Shown here: positions 45,129-56,118 of the stretch, piece by piece
Layout: the number at the start of each line of letters is the position of its first letter
Position numbering within the stretch: the first letter of the stretch is position 1
Origin: Punica granatum
Lineage: Eukaryota > Streptophyta > Magnoliopsida > Myrtales > Lythraceae
Length of the DNA: 64,000 nucleotides
Reading direction: 5' to 3'
Assembly: GCF_007655135.1 (NCBI RefSeq)
Contig: NC_045131.1
Span: 21,126,001 to 21,190,000, forward strand
Notes under the pieces: generated by a model
The model's input: the letters and a program-made list of their open reading frames with translations, nothing else
Databases searched by the model: none
Told to the model about the DNA's origin: nothing
Position numbers and translations under genes: made by a program

Positions 45129-46724
45129 GCAAAGCTAATGACACAATTAGCAAAAGCAAGTGCTCTTAACCCCCATGCTTAGAAAATATCAAGCCTCATC
45201 CTCTTCCATTGCATTAATGAAGAAGAGATAAGACATTGATGAGCATTGATGAGCATTGATGGAGGCTTGAGTGTTGTCTTCAAACTCTTGGATATTTTCA
45301 AGCAAGAGTGCAAGTTGGCTTCTTGCATTGAAGAAGAAGAAGCTTCTAGAGTAAAGGGTGACCCATCTTGAGTAGCCCGTGGGTCCCACGACCGAAGAGG
45401 AGAAACCGGGAAAAAGCTCGAGTCTCGATTGATCGCGCATTCGAAGTTCGTGGTTTGAATTGAACGTCGAATTATCGATATACGCGAGGAAATGGATTTA
45501 ATGAGTCCGAGATTGGCATTTTCCGTGAGAAATTGCCAAATGTCTGTATGAGGCTTGGAAGCCGATTTTGCTCCTTTTATGCATTCAGAGCGAGGTTACC
45601 CACTTCTGACAGCATATCTTGTATCTGCATCCCACGTCGGTCATTTTGACATAAATTGTCAAATTACGTGGGCCCTTGTCCCTTAAGCCGGTAAATACAA
45701 ATATGGAGCCGGAGATGTCCTAGGAGGCCGAAACTGGATTTCTCAGATTGCTTTCTGAGTTTCTTGGGCGTTCCGGAGATTACTGCGATCTCTGTTTGCT
45801 GAGATTGGGCCTCTAAGGATATGAAAAGTGCATCTGAGACCCTTAAAGCACCGCTCGAGGGGTCTAGATGAGTTGTGTGATTCATTCCGACAATTCCACA
45901 TTGAGCCTTGAGAAGGCTAGCATTGTGTAAGGTAAGCATCCGGCGTCAAGTTTCCCCAAAGAGGACCTCCGGATATGGATTTTCACTGAAAATGGCCTTT
46001 TGTGCCCCTCAGAGGTTACTCGGGAAACCGTGAAGGGTTTTGCTGTCTGTTTTGCCCAATTGCGAATTTCCGCTGGAGTTTTCAGGGCAATGTAGTGTGA
46101 ATTTCGTTTGCCGTAATTCCATCAGACCAGTCTCCGGTTACGCTCTTCCGAAGAAGGGTATGCCCGTTTTGTCGTTCGGAAGTAATTCAGAGTGTCTGTA
46201 TGGCTTCTAAAAGACAATATGAAGCATTGCTTGTGCTCTGTATGATTGAGGGGCATGGCCGCATCAGATATTTGGAATTAACTTTTCTCCGAGAAACCGG
46301 CATTTTTGGACTTCCACTGAAAAGTTGTCTGTATACAGAAAGTTGTTCTGTATAGAGCAGATGATTTGCAAAATGCCTTTGGGGACACTTTTCATCTATT
46401 TGGCATTGGAGTGGATTTTTGGAGTCCAATATTGGCTATCTTCCGATGATCGAGCGAACTATCGGAAAATAGAACTGTCCGTGTGATATACTGAAAATGC
46501 CGGTTTTGGATATTGCTGAGCTCTCTAGTCACTCTATTACCCTTTGGTGACCCCTGGAGTCCTTCTGTCATATGCATGTGTCATTTGCCCGATTTTGCCG
46601 ACTTGAGGATGAATAGTGATTTTCTGCTCTGTTAAGTCGTTTTTCTGTATTCTGCTCAGGCTGTGGCTTGGATCATTGCTGATATTGTCGTTTGGGAAAG
46701 GTGAGCCAAAATGGGGTGCTGACA

Positions 46725-46739
46725 GGTTGCCCCTCTTTG
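46725..46739 (-). promoter_or_regulatory. Polypurine tract of element B
   Basis: The minus strand reads CAAAGAGGGGCAACC directly before the LTR start, one base different from D, F and A. Confidence 0.85.
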
Positions 46740-47240
46740 ACTGCATGCTCGAGTAGAGGATGCAGCCAAAGACTTCAGAAACGCCCCGATTTGATAGCAA
46801 TGATTGACATGAAATTTCCGATAACAGTCTTCTCCCTCTTACTTTGGATATGTGGGGATATTATACCTGATGCAGAAATGTAAAAGTCAGGATGAACCTG
46901 AGGGGATGGACCCCTAAACAGAAAAGTAGTCGGGACGTACCCGAAGTGCAGGAAAGTAGTCGGGACGTACCCGAAATGCAGGAAAGTAGTCGGGACGTAC
47001 CCGAAATGCAGAAAAGTAGTCGGGACGTACCCGAAGGGTTTGCAATATGCACGGGGCGCATACCGAATGAACAACATGGTTTAAAGGCGCATACCCAATG
47101 GACTTGCGGGGTGCGGGGCGTGTTGCCCGGCGGATTTGCAAGGTGCGGGGTGTTTTGCCCGGCGGTTTGCATGGTGCAGAAAAGTAGTCGGGACGTACCC
47201 GAAGTGCGGGAAAGTAGTCGGGACGTACCCGAAGTGCGGG
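46740..47240 (-). mobile_element. 3' UTR of element B with 30-bp repeats
   Basis: Four 30-bp units with GTAGTCGGGACGTACCCGAA lie at 46921-47035 and two more at 47179-47240. Between them is a relative of D's 96-bp repeat. The last array is cut at 47240 by the LTR of A. The rest of B lies beyond A, outside the window. Short frames are repeat artefacts. Confidence 0.85.
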
Positions 47241-47960
47241 TGTCAGCACCTAATTTCGGTCCACCGGCTCCAAGGGGGGGCAAAATTATCATTTCCCAAT
47301 TTATTAACTATTCTAAAAAAAAAAAAAAAAAAATATTACTGTTCCGGCCGGCCGGGCAGCCGCCGACCGGATCCGGAAATTCGGGATCTCCGCGATTTCC
47401 TCCCCGAAATCTGCGGAAATCCCGGCAAAATTGGCAATTAAAGGGAGGAGAATCCTCCTTGTTTTGGGGCAGCTCATTTTCGGGATCTTGGGGGGGAAAG
47501 AGGAGAAAAAAAGAAAACGCAACCGCCGGAAAACTCCACCGTTTTCCGGCGACCGCCACCCAACCCGATCCAAACTTGACCAAACTTCATATCCCACATG
47601 CATTCGACCCCCTGAGTCCATTTCCGGTGTTAGTTTTGCGATTTGAAGCTTCCAGCTTGCCAAACCAGCCCTGTCCAGAACCGAGTTCCATAGACATCTT
47701 CACGGTTTCCCGGGCTTCCTCGACATTTCCACCACCTCACGACCATGGCAAGTCGTGCCATCATTTCCTAAGGGTTCCTCATGACCCTCACTCTCCCCCG
47801 TGACGAGGTGGTCACGTGCCGAGAGCCGCTCAACCGCGCACCACCGCCATTTCTCTCTTTTCTCCCTTTACAGATTTTTCCAGTTTTTACCGGTTTTCTT
47901 TGCATCTCTCAGGAAAATCGACATGTCTAATCTTCATGAAACCACTGCAGGCATGATCCT

Positions 47961-48430
47961 CAGTCAGTTAGGGTTCCAATGCCGCCGACCTTGCCTCAAA
48001 ATTCCATCGGAAGCCTCCGTGGCGACGTCCGACCCGACTTGTGCCAGTCGGGTCTGTTCCTCTGGTCGTCTTTTCTGATCCGAACTTTGAAGGGACGCAC
48101 GGGTCAGTTCGGGTTGAATCTCGCTACGAGCCACCTATCACTGTGCTCCTCAGTCAGTTAGGATTCCAATGCCGCCGACCTTGCCTCAAAATTCCATCGG
48201 GAGCCTCCGTGACGACGTCCGACCCGACTTGTGCCAGTCGGGCCTGTTCCTCTGGTCGTCTTTTCTGATCCGAACTTTGAAGGGACGCACAGGTCAGCTC
48301 GGGTTGAATCTCGCTACGAGCCACCTATCACTGTGCTCCTCAGTCAGTTAGGAGTCCAATGCCGCAGACTGTGCCTCAACATTCCATCGGGAGCCTCCGT
48401 GGCGACATCCGACCCGACTTGTGCCAGTCG
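47961..48430 (+). repeat. 190-bp tandem repeat in LTR 1 of A
   Basis: CAGTCAGTTAGG starts at 47961, 48151 and 48341. There are two full units and a partial third, each with CATCGGRAGCCTCCGTG and CCGACTTGTGCCAGTCGG. Related single-copy sequence is found in LTRs E (3060-3150) and C (41450-41530). Confidence 0.9.
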
Positions 48431-49184
48431 GGCCTGTCCACCCTTCCAGTCGGGTCTGTTGCTACCATTCGGGTCTGTGCAAGCCAAAACAGCCCAAACC
48501 CGACTCGGCAACGGTCCAGCCCGACTCTTGAAGGCCCTATCCCGCATCTCGGGACTAGCCCATTATTTCTCTGTTGCAGGTCCGGCCCAGTCCGCCAACT
48601 TCGGCCCATCCATCCTTCCGAAGCCCAATCTTCCATTCGGCCCAGTCCATTCCATCGGAGTTCGGCCCAATCCAGCTCAGACCGGCCCGATACTGTTCAG
48701 ACCGGCCCGGTCAAACTCACCCAGCATATCTTTGACTTTTTTTTTATTTTTTTTATTTACAGAATCACCCCTCAACTTTCCGAACTAGGTAAATTCTCAA
48801 CTTAGTGGCATGATTAGGGCTCATTTCCTGAATATTATTGTTTGCTTGATGGATATGATGTGCAGTGTATGTTCTTGAGTCGCGTGGGTGATCGGATTTT
48901 TCCCGAACTCGATTTTACGAACTTTCTGTTTCGTCACATTTCAGTCCATAGGACGTATTTTATTTTTTAAGATCTGCCCCGAATTTCAAAATCATTTTCA
49001 ATCAAGCCCCGGTCACTTTATCATTTTTCAATCAGTCCTTGAATTTTCCAGAATTGTTCTAGCATTCCAAGAAACTTTCCGAGTTATTTCAGTTTAGTCC
49101 TCGGGCCTTTTTTTATCTTTCAGATCAGTCCTGATTTTCAATTTCATTTCAAATAATTCCTAGGGCATTTTCAGTAGTTTTTTT

Positions 49185-49370
49185 CTTACAAATCAGTCCC
49201 CATCTTTCGGAATTTATAAATCAGTCCCCCATCTTTCGGAATTTATAAATCAGTCCCCCATCTTTCGAAATTTACAAATCAGTCCCCATATTTTATGATT
49301 TACAAATCAGTCCCCATATTTTATGATTTACAAATCAGTCCCCAAACTTTCGGAATTTCCAAATCGGTCC
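49185..49370 (+). repeat. AAATCAGTCCCC short tandem repeat in LTR 1 of A
   Basis: Six to seven units of about 30 bp with AAATCAGTCCCC, CATCTTTCGGAATTTA or CATATTTTATGATTTA. The same array is at 58063-58248 in LTR 2. Weaker relatives of the word spread upstream to about 48940. Confidence 0.85.
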
Positions 49371-50278
49371 CCCATCTTTTAAAATCGTTCAATTCAATCC
49401 TCTGGACATTTTCCAAAGATATCCAATCGCTTTTCCTACTTGGATTCCCCACCGATAACGCACATGCCTCGTTTAAATAATTTTGTTTATGTAATTATGT
49501 GTATGCAACATGATAATACGTGCTCTTTGCAACATGTACTTTTCTGTTATTTGTTGTATTCATCGCGGTTCAAGCCTGAACTCATAGGAAACGATATCAC
49601 GGGGTCCAACGCCCATGCACATTGAGAGCGCGCAACCCGAGTGCGGCATCGGGTCTTGCCTCGACTCAACGTCCCAATCTTAGTGATGTCTAAGTGGAAA
49701 GACAACTCGGATAGGATGAATGAGTCGTGGTCAGGACATGACCCGGGAGCTCGACCTGTCCCACGGCTGTCTCAAGAATCAAACGATTCTTCTGTTATCC
49801 GTCGGTCCGGTCGGACCCGACCACCGGCTCCATGAGCCCGCGTTGCATTATTTTCGATTTCGGTCTTTTCCAAACCATACGGTGAGCATGAGTGAAATAA
49901 CGGCCGAACACGAACCAACCGGGATTCAGTCATTGTAATTTATATTTGAGAGAACAATGTAAGGGTTTTACGATGCATATTTAGTCATGTAATAATCCCG
50001 GTCGGAAAGTGGACGGTCGGAGTGTTCCTTCGAATTTACGGTGTCAAAACGCGTAAGATGAGCGGAACTTAATCATGTGGTAAATAAATAAAAGGGCAAG
50101 CCTAGCAAGCTAGAGTACCGAAAGGGCGTGTGGGATATAGGCCCACACGTAATAGAACCCCCGAATTCGGAATTTCCGGTTCCGTACAAGACCATTGCCT
50201 TAGCATATTAGGTGTACCCCGTACCCCTAGACCCGGGAAACTTGCCGGCCCTCGACTCTTGGGTCGTAAAATGGCAAG

Positions 50279-50288
50279 TGGCGACTCC
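50279..50288 (+). promoter_or_regulatory. PBS-like 10-mer in LTR 1 of A
   Basis: TGGCGACTCC, 120 bp before the LTR end. The copy in LTR 2 is at 59151-59160. Confidence 0.6.
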
Positions 50289-50411
50289 TTCTCACGTGCG
50301 TCCGTCGCGCGTCCCCGGGAAGGTGGACACTCCCAAGCCGCGTTGCATTTAGGCGCGCGCATTGCGTGCCCCGACGAGACGAAATTCGGGTGCGCACAGT
50401 TTGGCGACTCC

Positions 50412-51100
50412 GCACGACGCCTACCAGGCTAGTTCGATCCCCTACACTTTTGCGTTAAAATTGCGAGCATAGTTTGCTCTTTCATCGTTCTCTTTTCCCA
50501 TTGCAGGAAATAACCGACAAGAAGGCAACCTGAATCCAAAACGGCCACAATCGAGACAGGAAACACTTCTCTGCTACCTCCTTGGACTCCAAACACTCAA
50601 GACCGATCCCTCCATGAAAGATCACAGGCGACAGCTCCAACTCACCCCGCATGTCCGGCGAGTCGTGCAAACCTTCGCGGAGAGCATCACCGCATGATCA
50701 TATGCACATCTCTCCGCAAGATCTTGCGCATCTACTAGCGACTAAGCGCGCCTCACACATGTCCATGCACGTTCACACCAACTCATACACGCATGCTTAA
50801 CATATCAATGCATGTCTCTTGGTGTGCTCGCACGATACCTACCAGGCCCGTTCGCTTCCCTACACTCGTGCATTGAAATCTTGATCAGTTTATGCTCTTT
50901 CATTGTTTTCTTTTCCCATTGCAGGAAATTCTCAACAAGAAGACAGCCTGAATACTGGGCGACCGCAATTGAGACAACAAACGTCTCTCATCCAGCTCCT
51001 TGGGATTTCAACACTAAGTCCCCACCCTCGCTTCACAAAGCAAGACCGCAAGAAAAATCAGAGTCACCGCTTTGCAGTGCCCTGCACTGTTCCTCAGCAT
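50412..51100 (+). repeat. About 420-bp diverged direct repeat with splice-acceptor-like ends (A, internal 1)
   Basis: Segments near 50412-50600 and 50827-51020 share GCACGAYRCCTACCAGGC, CCCTACACT, and a pyrimidine tract ending CCCATTGCAG followed by GAAAT. The AGs end at 50506 and 50924. The same pair occurs in copy 2 (60543 onward). Frames of 60-210 codons here show no domain. Confidence 0.65.
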
Positions 51101-51129
51101 TGACCTTTACTTTTGCATCTCTTGCACTT

Positions 51130-51470
51130 TCCTATCAATCCCGCATTTATTGCATCGGGCTTCGGCCCCGCATTTACTGCATCGGGCTACGGCCTCGCAT
51201 CGGGTTCCGGCCCTGCATCGGGCTCCAGCCCCGCATTTACTGCATTAGACTTCGGCCCCGCATCGAGCTCCGGCCCTGCATCGGGCTCCAGCCTTGCATT
51301 TACTTTTGGGTTTCGGCCCTCATCAGGCTCCGGCCCCACTTTTGGGCTTTGGCCCCACTTTGGGTTTCGGCCCCTCGTCGGGCCTCGGTCCCGCATTTGC
51401 TGCTTTTGGGCTCCGGCCCCGCATTTACTACTTTCAGGTTTTGACACCTCGCGTTTACTGTTTTCAGGCT
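51130..51470 (+). repeat. GCATTTACTGC / CGGCCC repeat of A, internal 1
   Basis: Irregular units GCATTTACTGCATCGGGCTT and GCATCGGGCTCCGGCCC, homologous to 37140-37445 of C in reverse. Copy 2 is at 61261-61601. At 51193 this copy has CATCGGG where copy 2 has CATCGAG. Confidence 0.85.
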
Positions 51471-52666
51471 CATCTGAAATCCAAAATCGACTTGGATTCA
51501 AATTCATCCAAGCGATACTCCGAGGAGCAAGTCTAATCCTTCAACCGCAAAAGATCACAAGCAACATCTCCGACGAACAGAGCATGGCCCTGCCCACCCG
51601 CCGCGAAAGTCACTAGCACGGTCACATCTCCGATCGGAGAATGAATCCTGCCCACCATCCACTATGGCCATCAACTAGCCACTGGGGCAACATGCACCCT
51701 TCCCTAAACTCTCTTTTACATTTATGTGCATTCCCAAACAAGCTCCCGGCATGAACGAGCCCTTCACGGGCGCACTAGGATAGCCCTGAAGATGCCCTGT
51801 TGGTTCTGTCGGAATTGTTCGATTCGTCTGTCCTCATGGGATCCAGCTTCTCGAGCCTTCCCTAGGACGGCTGCGCATGCCAACCAGCAATTGGGGAAAG
51901 TACACCTATGTGGCCCCTAGCAACAGTCTGCCCACTCTGGGGTGGCGATGACTAGATCTCGAAATTGAGTGTCCCCCACGCGCGGCACCCCATGGGTCGC
52001 GCGCTGGATGAGGGAACTTTCCATGGGTCCGCCTTACATTTCTTACCACATACTTCACCGTATAATCACCTAATACATCATCTTCTTTGTCATCCTTCAC
52101 AGGGGCACGCCGGCTACAGGCGAAGAGCGATACACGGGTTCGCACTTCCACGAGAACTCTTATCAGGTCTCTCTCCCTATACTTTGACAGGAAAGAGGCT
52201 TGATGTGGAAGTACCCCCTTTTAACGAAGCCTAAGACAAAAACGACTAAGTGAGCCACATGCTGTCAACCCAACCATCTCAGTCGATAGCAAGCATGGCC
52301 CCCGAAGCAAAGCACGTACGCCGACTTCAAGAGCACCTATCCTCCTAGGGGCATCCTCCACGGTCAGGAACGGCATCCGCGTTCAACACCCATGCCGGGG
52401 CAACCTCGGTCACCTGCATCCCTGGGAAAATCTTATTCTTCTTCTTAGACGATAGGGGAAATCATTTGTAAAGTTTGCAAGGACGAGCAACGCGAAGTTC
52501 GGCTTCCGAATATCCTGAAGCCAAATCTCCATGAAAGGCCGACCTTCACAAAATGGGGCAAGGCACACTAAAGCAACCACGCAATGCAAAGTCGAGGAGT
52601 CTTCAAGAAATACACGGGGCACAAAATAAACCCAGCTGCAAGGAAAAAGACACAGAGCGAAAAGAA

Positions 52667-52719
52667 GCGGGAAAAACCCGCCAATGAAGAGAGAGAGAAA
52701 AGACACGGGAAAAACCCGT
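52667..52719 (+). other. Twin GGG-A5-CCC hairpins (A, internal 1)
   Basis: GCGGGAAAAACCCGC at 52667-52681 and ACGGGAAAAACCCGT at 52705-52719. In C both are G-C closed. The A-T closing pair of the second hairpin is a two-sided change. The spacing of 38 bp is the same in C and A. Confidence 0.7.
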
Positions 52720-52913
52720 CAATGAACAAAACAAGGTACCGTCGAGATATAAAACTCCGGCACCGCCAATTCAAAGAAGAATCAACAAACCCCGACAAAA
52801 AGGGGAAGCAGCAAACGCAACTCCTCGACGGAGACAGAACACAACGCACTCGGAGGTCGAATTATTCGAACCCTTCGCCCTTGCAAACTCGAGAGAGAAA
52901 AGAATCGAGCCTG

Positions 52914-53066
52914 CTAGGTCGAAAACCCCTCGGGGCGATCTAGGCAAAAGTTAGGGCAAAAGAGAGGCACGACTGAAAATCTCGAGGCGGACAGTCTTGG
53001 CAAAAGGAGAGTTCATCCCCTTTAGGTTGAGAGGTACGGCCCCGAGGTGGGTGACCGTAGCAAAAG
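52914..53066 (+). other. Stem-loop/GCAAAAG array (A, internal 1)
   Basis: Three modules: CTAG/CTAG with inner CCCC/GGGG at 52914-52943, GACTG/CAGTC at 52971-52996, and TACGG/CCGTA at 53035-53059, each followed by GCAAAAG within a few bases. A further GCAAAAG follows at 52956. It is homologous to 20341-20622 in F and 35488-35634 in C. Confidence 0.7.
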
Positions 53067-53809
53067 GAGAGTAAAACGAGAGATAAACAAAATAGTCACC
53101 TTGGGCCTTCGCACACTGCGCGGACCAGGGCTCCCCAAGGGAAATGGCCAGGTTATCTACTCCAACACGATCCCCGATCGGCTATCCTACCGAACTCAAC
53201 CATCCAAGGCGGATTCTTCTTCAAGCAAAGCGGGCGACCAAGCACGCAATCCAAACAGTTCAAGACAGCCAACACTAACCGAAGGACAGAAGAGAAGGGG
53301 GTACATCTCACGGCAAGCGTGAACTCGTGTATCCTTTTAGCCTGGGGCAACGCGTTCCCCCCAAGCTTTCTCTTTTCTGTTTGTCTTTGCTTTACTCCAG
53401 AATGGGTCACAGCCACCCTTCAACAGGCTACCACAAAGCCGAAATCTCAGACATTCCTTTCTGAGGTCTAGTCATAGTATTCTGGAAATGGTCAGACCGA
53501 GCCTGATCAAATCTAGGCAAAAAAATCCCCACGCGGGTCACAAGCGCAGCCGCCCTTCGAGATCTTGACGAGAAGGGTCCTAAGTTCACAGGCGCGTCGA
53601 ACAACCGATAGAGCCGCTTGGGCACCTTTGAGAACGTCTCGATATGCCCATGTAAGGCCAACAGGAGTCCCGGAGGCCTCGCATCGGGGCCTCAGAAAGC
53701 TGGACCCCCATTTGCATCCCCAAAGCAAAAACTCTTCACGAACACATCCTTTTACCTGTGCTTGTAAATTGCTAGTGATTCCATGACTTACTAATGATGC
53801 CAGGATCAC

Positions 53810-53895
53810 AGGTACAACAAGCGCAAGAACTACGGCAGACTCTGATCCCCGGTCCAAGAGGGTACGTAGGCGCTCTCAGAGCTCGAGTCCCGCAT
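53810..53895 (+). other. Conserved TACGTAGGCGCTC block (A, internal 1)
   Basis: GGATCACAGGTAC, GACTCTGATCCCCGG, GGTACGTAGGCGCTC and GAGCTCGAGTCCCGC in order, matching the minus strand of C at 34610-34720. Non-coding. Confidence 0.6.
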
Positions 53896-54445
53896 CGCTA
53901 GACGTCGATCCCTAGCAAATGAACAACCGCCCAGCCAGTAACGAGCAACCGCCTCGCAAGCAAAGTCCCAGTGGCGAGACCGGGGCATTCCCAACAAGCA
54001 ATCGCTTCAGCGGCGAGACCAGCTGCCAGCAAGAACAACAAACAATCGATCTAACAGCATGGTCGGCTTCCAGCAGATCAAACACACTGCCGTCCCAGGG
54101 GCAAAGCACCGACGAAGCAACTTCATTGCGGTAACAACGTCAGTCGACAGCAGCACCGCCTCTCAATGATAACATTCACAAGCTACTGGGGCATCCTCGA
54201 TACGAATGGAACCACAAGGGACATCTCCTCCTTAACGGACTCACGATTGCCTCACACGGCCGGTCACAAACTCAAATCGAGTAGATGGTCCTCTGTGGTC
54301 ACCTGATGTCACTCCCTTGCGACTTTCCCACCACGTAACAGTCGGCATCCCGCGTCGCCACACATGACTACAGTTCAACGTCAAGCGCTATCGTCTAACA
54401 TGGACTCCTGCCTCCATATGCTCCATCCCCTTCCTACCAAGTTTG
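53896..54445 (+). other. 3' UTR of A between conserved block and 43-bp repeat
   Basis: No gene. The GCGAGACC words around 53975-54020 are loosely repeated. The part near 54236-54258 matches F's 3' UTR. Confidence 0.5.
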
Positions 54446-55960
54446 CATTTACTTTTTTACCGCTTTTCGGACTTCGCGTCCAGGACTTCGTGTCCACATT
54501 TATTACTCTTCGGACTTCACGTCCACATTTACTGCTTTTCGGACTTCGCGTCCAGGACTTCGTGTCCATCTTTATCGCTTTTCGGACTTCGCGTCCAGGA
54601 CTTCGTGTCCATCTTTATCGCTTTTCGGACTTCGCGTCTAGGACTTCGTGTCCACATTTATTTCTTTTCGGACTTCGCGTCCAGGACTTCGTGTCCATCT
54701 TTATCGCTTTTCGGACTTCGCGTCCAGGACTTCGTGTCCACATTTATTGCTTTTCGGACTTCGCGTCCAGGACTTCGTGTCCATCTTTACTGCTTTTCGG
54801 ACTTCGCGTCCAGGACTTCGTGTCCAGCTTTATCGCTTTTCGGACTTCGCGTCCAGGACTTCGTGTCCACCTTTATCGCTTTTCGGACTTCGCATCCAGG
54901 ACTTCGTGTCCATCTTTACCGCTTTTCGGACTTCGCGTCTAGGACTTCGTGTCCATCTTTACCGCTTTTCGGACTTCGCGTCCAGGACTTCGTGTCCATC
55001 TTTATCGCTTTCCGGACTTCGCGTCCAGGACTTCGTGTCCATCTTTATCGCTTTTCGGACTTCGCGTCCAGGACTTCGTGTCCACATTTACTGCTTTTCG
55101 GACTTCGCGTCCAGGACTTCGAGTCCACATTTACTGCTTTTCGGACTTCGGGTCCAGGACTTCGTGTCCACCTTTACCGCTTTTCGGACTTCGCGTCCAG
55201 GACTTCGTGTCCATCTTTATTTTTTTTCGGACTTCGCGTCCAGGACTTCGTGTCCATCTTGACCACTCTTCGGACTTCGCGTCCACATTTACTGCTTTTC
55301 GGACTTCGCGTCCAGGACTTCGCGTCCATCTTTATCGCTTTTCGGACTTCGCGTCCAGGACTTCGTGTCCATCTTTATCGCTTTTCAGACTTCGCGTCTA
55401 GGACTTCGTGTCCACATTTACTGCTTTTCGAATTTCGTGTCCTTCTTTACCGCTTTTCGGACTTCGTGTCCATCTTTACTGCTTTTCGGACTTCGTGTCC
55501 ATCTTTACTGCTTTTCGAACTTCGTGTCCATCTTTACTGCTTTTCGGACTTCGTGTCCATCTTTACCGCTTTTCGGACTTTGTGTTCAAGACCCTGTGTC
55601 CATCTTTACTGCATTTTGGACTTCGCGTCCACATCTACTGCATTTTGTACTTCGCGTCCACATCTACTGCATTTTGGACTTCGTGTCCACATTCATTGCA
55701 TTCCGGACTTCGTATCGTGTCTACTACATTCCGGACTTCGGGTCCTCATTTATTGCTTTCCGGACTTCGTGTCCACATTCATTGCATTACGAACTTCGTG
55801 TCCGAGTCTACTACATTCCGAATTTCGTGTCTGCATTCACTGCATTTTGGACTTCGCGTCCGCATCTATGGCATTTTTGACTTCGTGTCCACATTCATTA
55901 CATTCCAGACTTCGTGTCCGCATTTACTACCTTTGGACTTCGTGTCTTTCAAGTATGCGT
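54446..55960 (+). repeat. 43-bp / 29-bp tandem repeat, 3' UTR of element A
   Basis: The main unit is 43 bp (GCTTTTCGGACTTCGCGTCC, AGGACTTCGTGTCC, then an ATCTTTATC/ACATTTACT tail); steps 54534, 54577 and 54620 are exact. From about 55430 a 29-bp unit lacking one GGACTTCG-TGTCC block prevails, and the end is diverged. The array has almost no stop codons in the plus frames, which gives a 530-codon frame that is not a gene. Confidence 0.93.
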
Positions 55961-56103
55961 CTACATTTACTAATTTATGGTTTTTACCATTTTGCTACAG
56001 GCCTACATATTAGCACAAACAAGGAGAATGGCTAGACGATCGCCAGGACCAAACTTGGTGCTTCTCATAGTCTTTGGCTGCATCCTCCATCCGAGCATAC
56101 AAC

Positions 56104-56118
56104 CAAAGAGGGGCAAGC
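56104..56118 (+). promoter_or_regulatory. Polypurine tract of element A
   Basis: CAAAGAGGGGCAAGC directly before LTR 2, identical to the tract in F and D. Confidence 0.9.

Larger units (their letters stand above)
42130..46724 (-). mobile_element. 3' LTR of element B (4,595 bp)
   Basis: The minus strand starts at 46724 with TGTCAGCACCCCATTTTGGC and ends at 42130 with GGGTCCGTACA, the same termini as D. The polypurine tract lies on its right side, which makes it a 3' LTR. It contains a GC-rich repeat (44563-44765), a TATA-like box (45121-45128), a hairpin triplet (42895-42969) and a 9/10 PBS-like word near 42244. No gene. Confidence 0.88.
47241..50398 (+). mobile_element. LTR 1 of element A (3,158 bp)
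   Basis: It starts TGTCAGCACCTAATTTCGG and ends GGTGCGCACA. It is nearly identical to 56119-59270; the visible differences are a longer A run near 47318, a few single-base changes and short T-run changes. It contains a 190-bp tandem repeat, an array of AAATCAGTCCCC words and a PBS-like 10-mer at 50279-50288. I see no clear TATA box and no gene. Confidence 0.93.
50399..56118 (+). mobile_element. Internal region 1 of element A, non-coding, with leader deletion
   Basis: After the LTR, only TGGCGACTCC of the PBS remains (50402-50411). Sequence then jumps to GCACGACGCCTACCAGG, which in copy 2 lies 1,259 bp further on. The rest matches copy 2 almost base for base up to 53871, where the window ends for copy 2. 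It contains two splice-acceptor-like sites, GCATTTACTGC repeats, twin hairpins, a stem-loop/GCAAAAG array, the TACGTAGGCGCTC block, a long 43-bp repeat and the PPT. No retroviral protein domain is present, so this is a non-autonomous element. Confidence 0.88.

Noticed and set aside
50812..51444. A 210-codon frame, repeated at 60943-61575
   Set aside because: Half of it is the GCATTTACTGC/CGGCCC repeat. It is present twice only because element A is in tandem. Antisense and other-frame alternatives are equally open.
54443..56035. A 530-codon plus-strand open frame
   Set aside because: It runs through the 43-bp/29-bp tandem repeat in all three frames in turn; the predicted protein only cycles FRTSRPGLRV/FSDFASRTSC. 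It is open because the repeat unit lacks stops, not because it codes.
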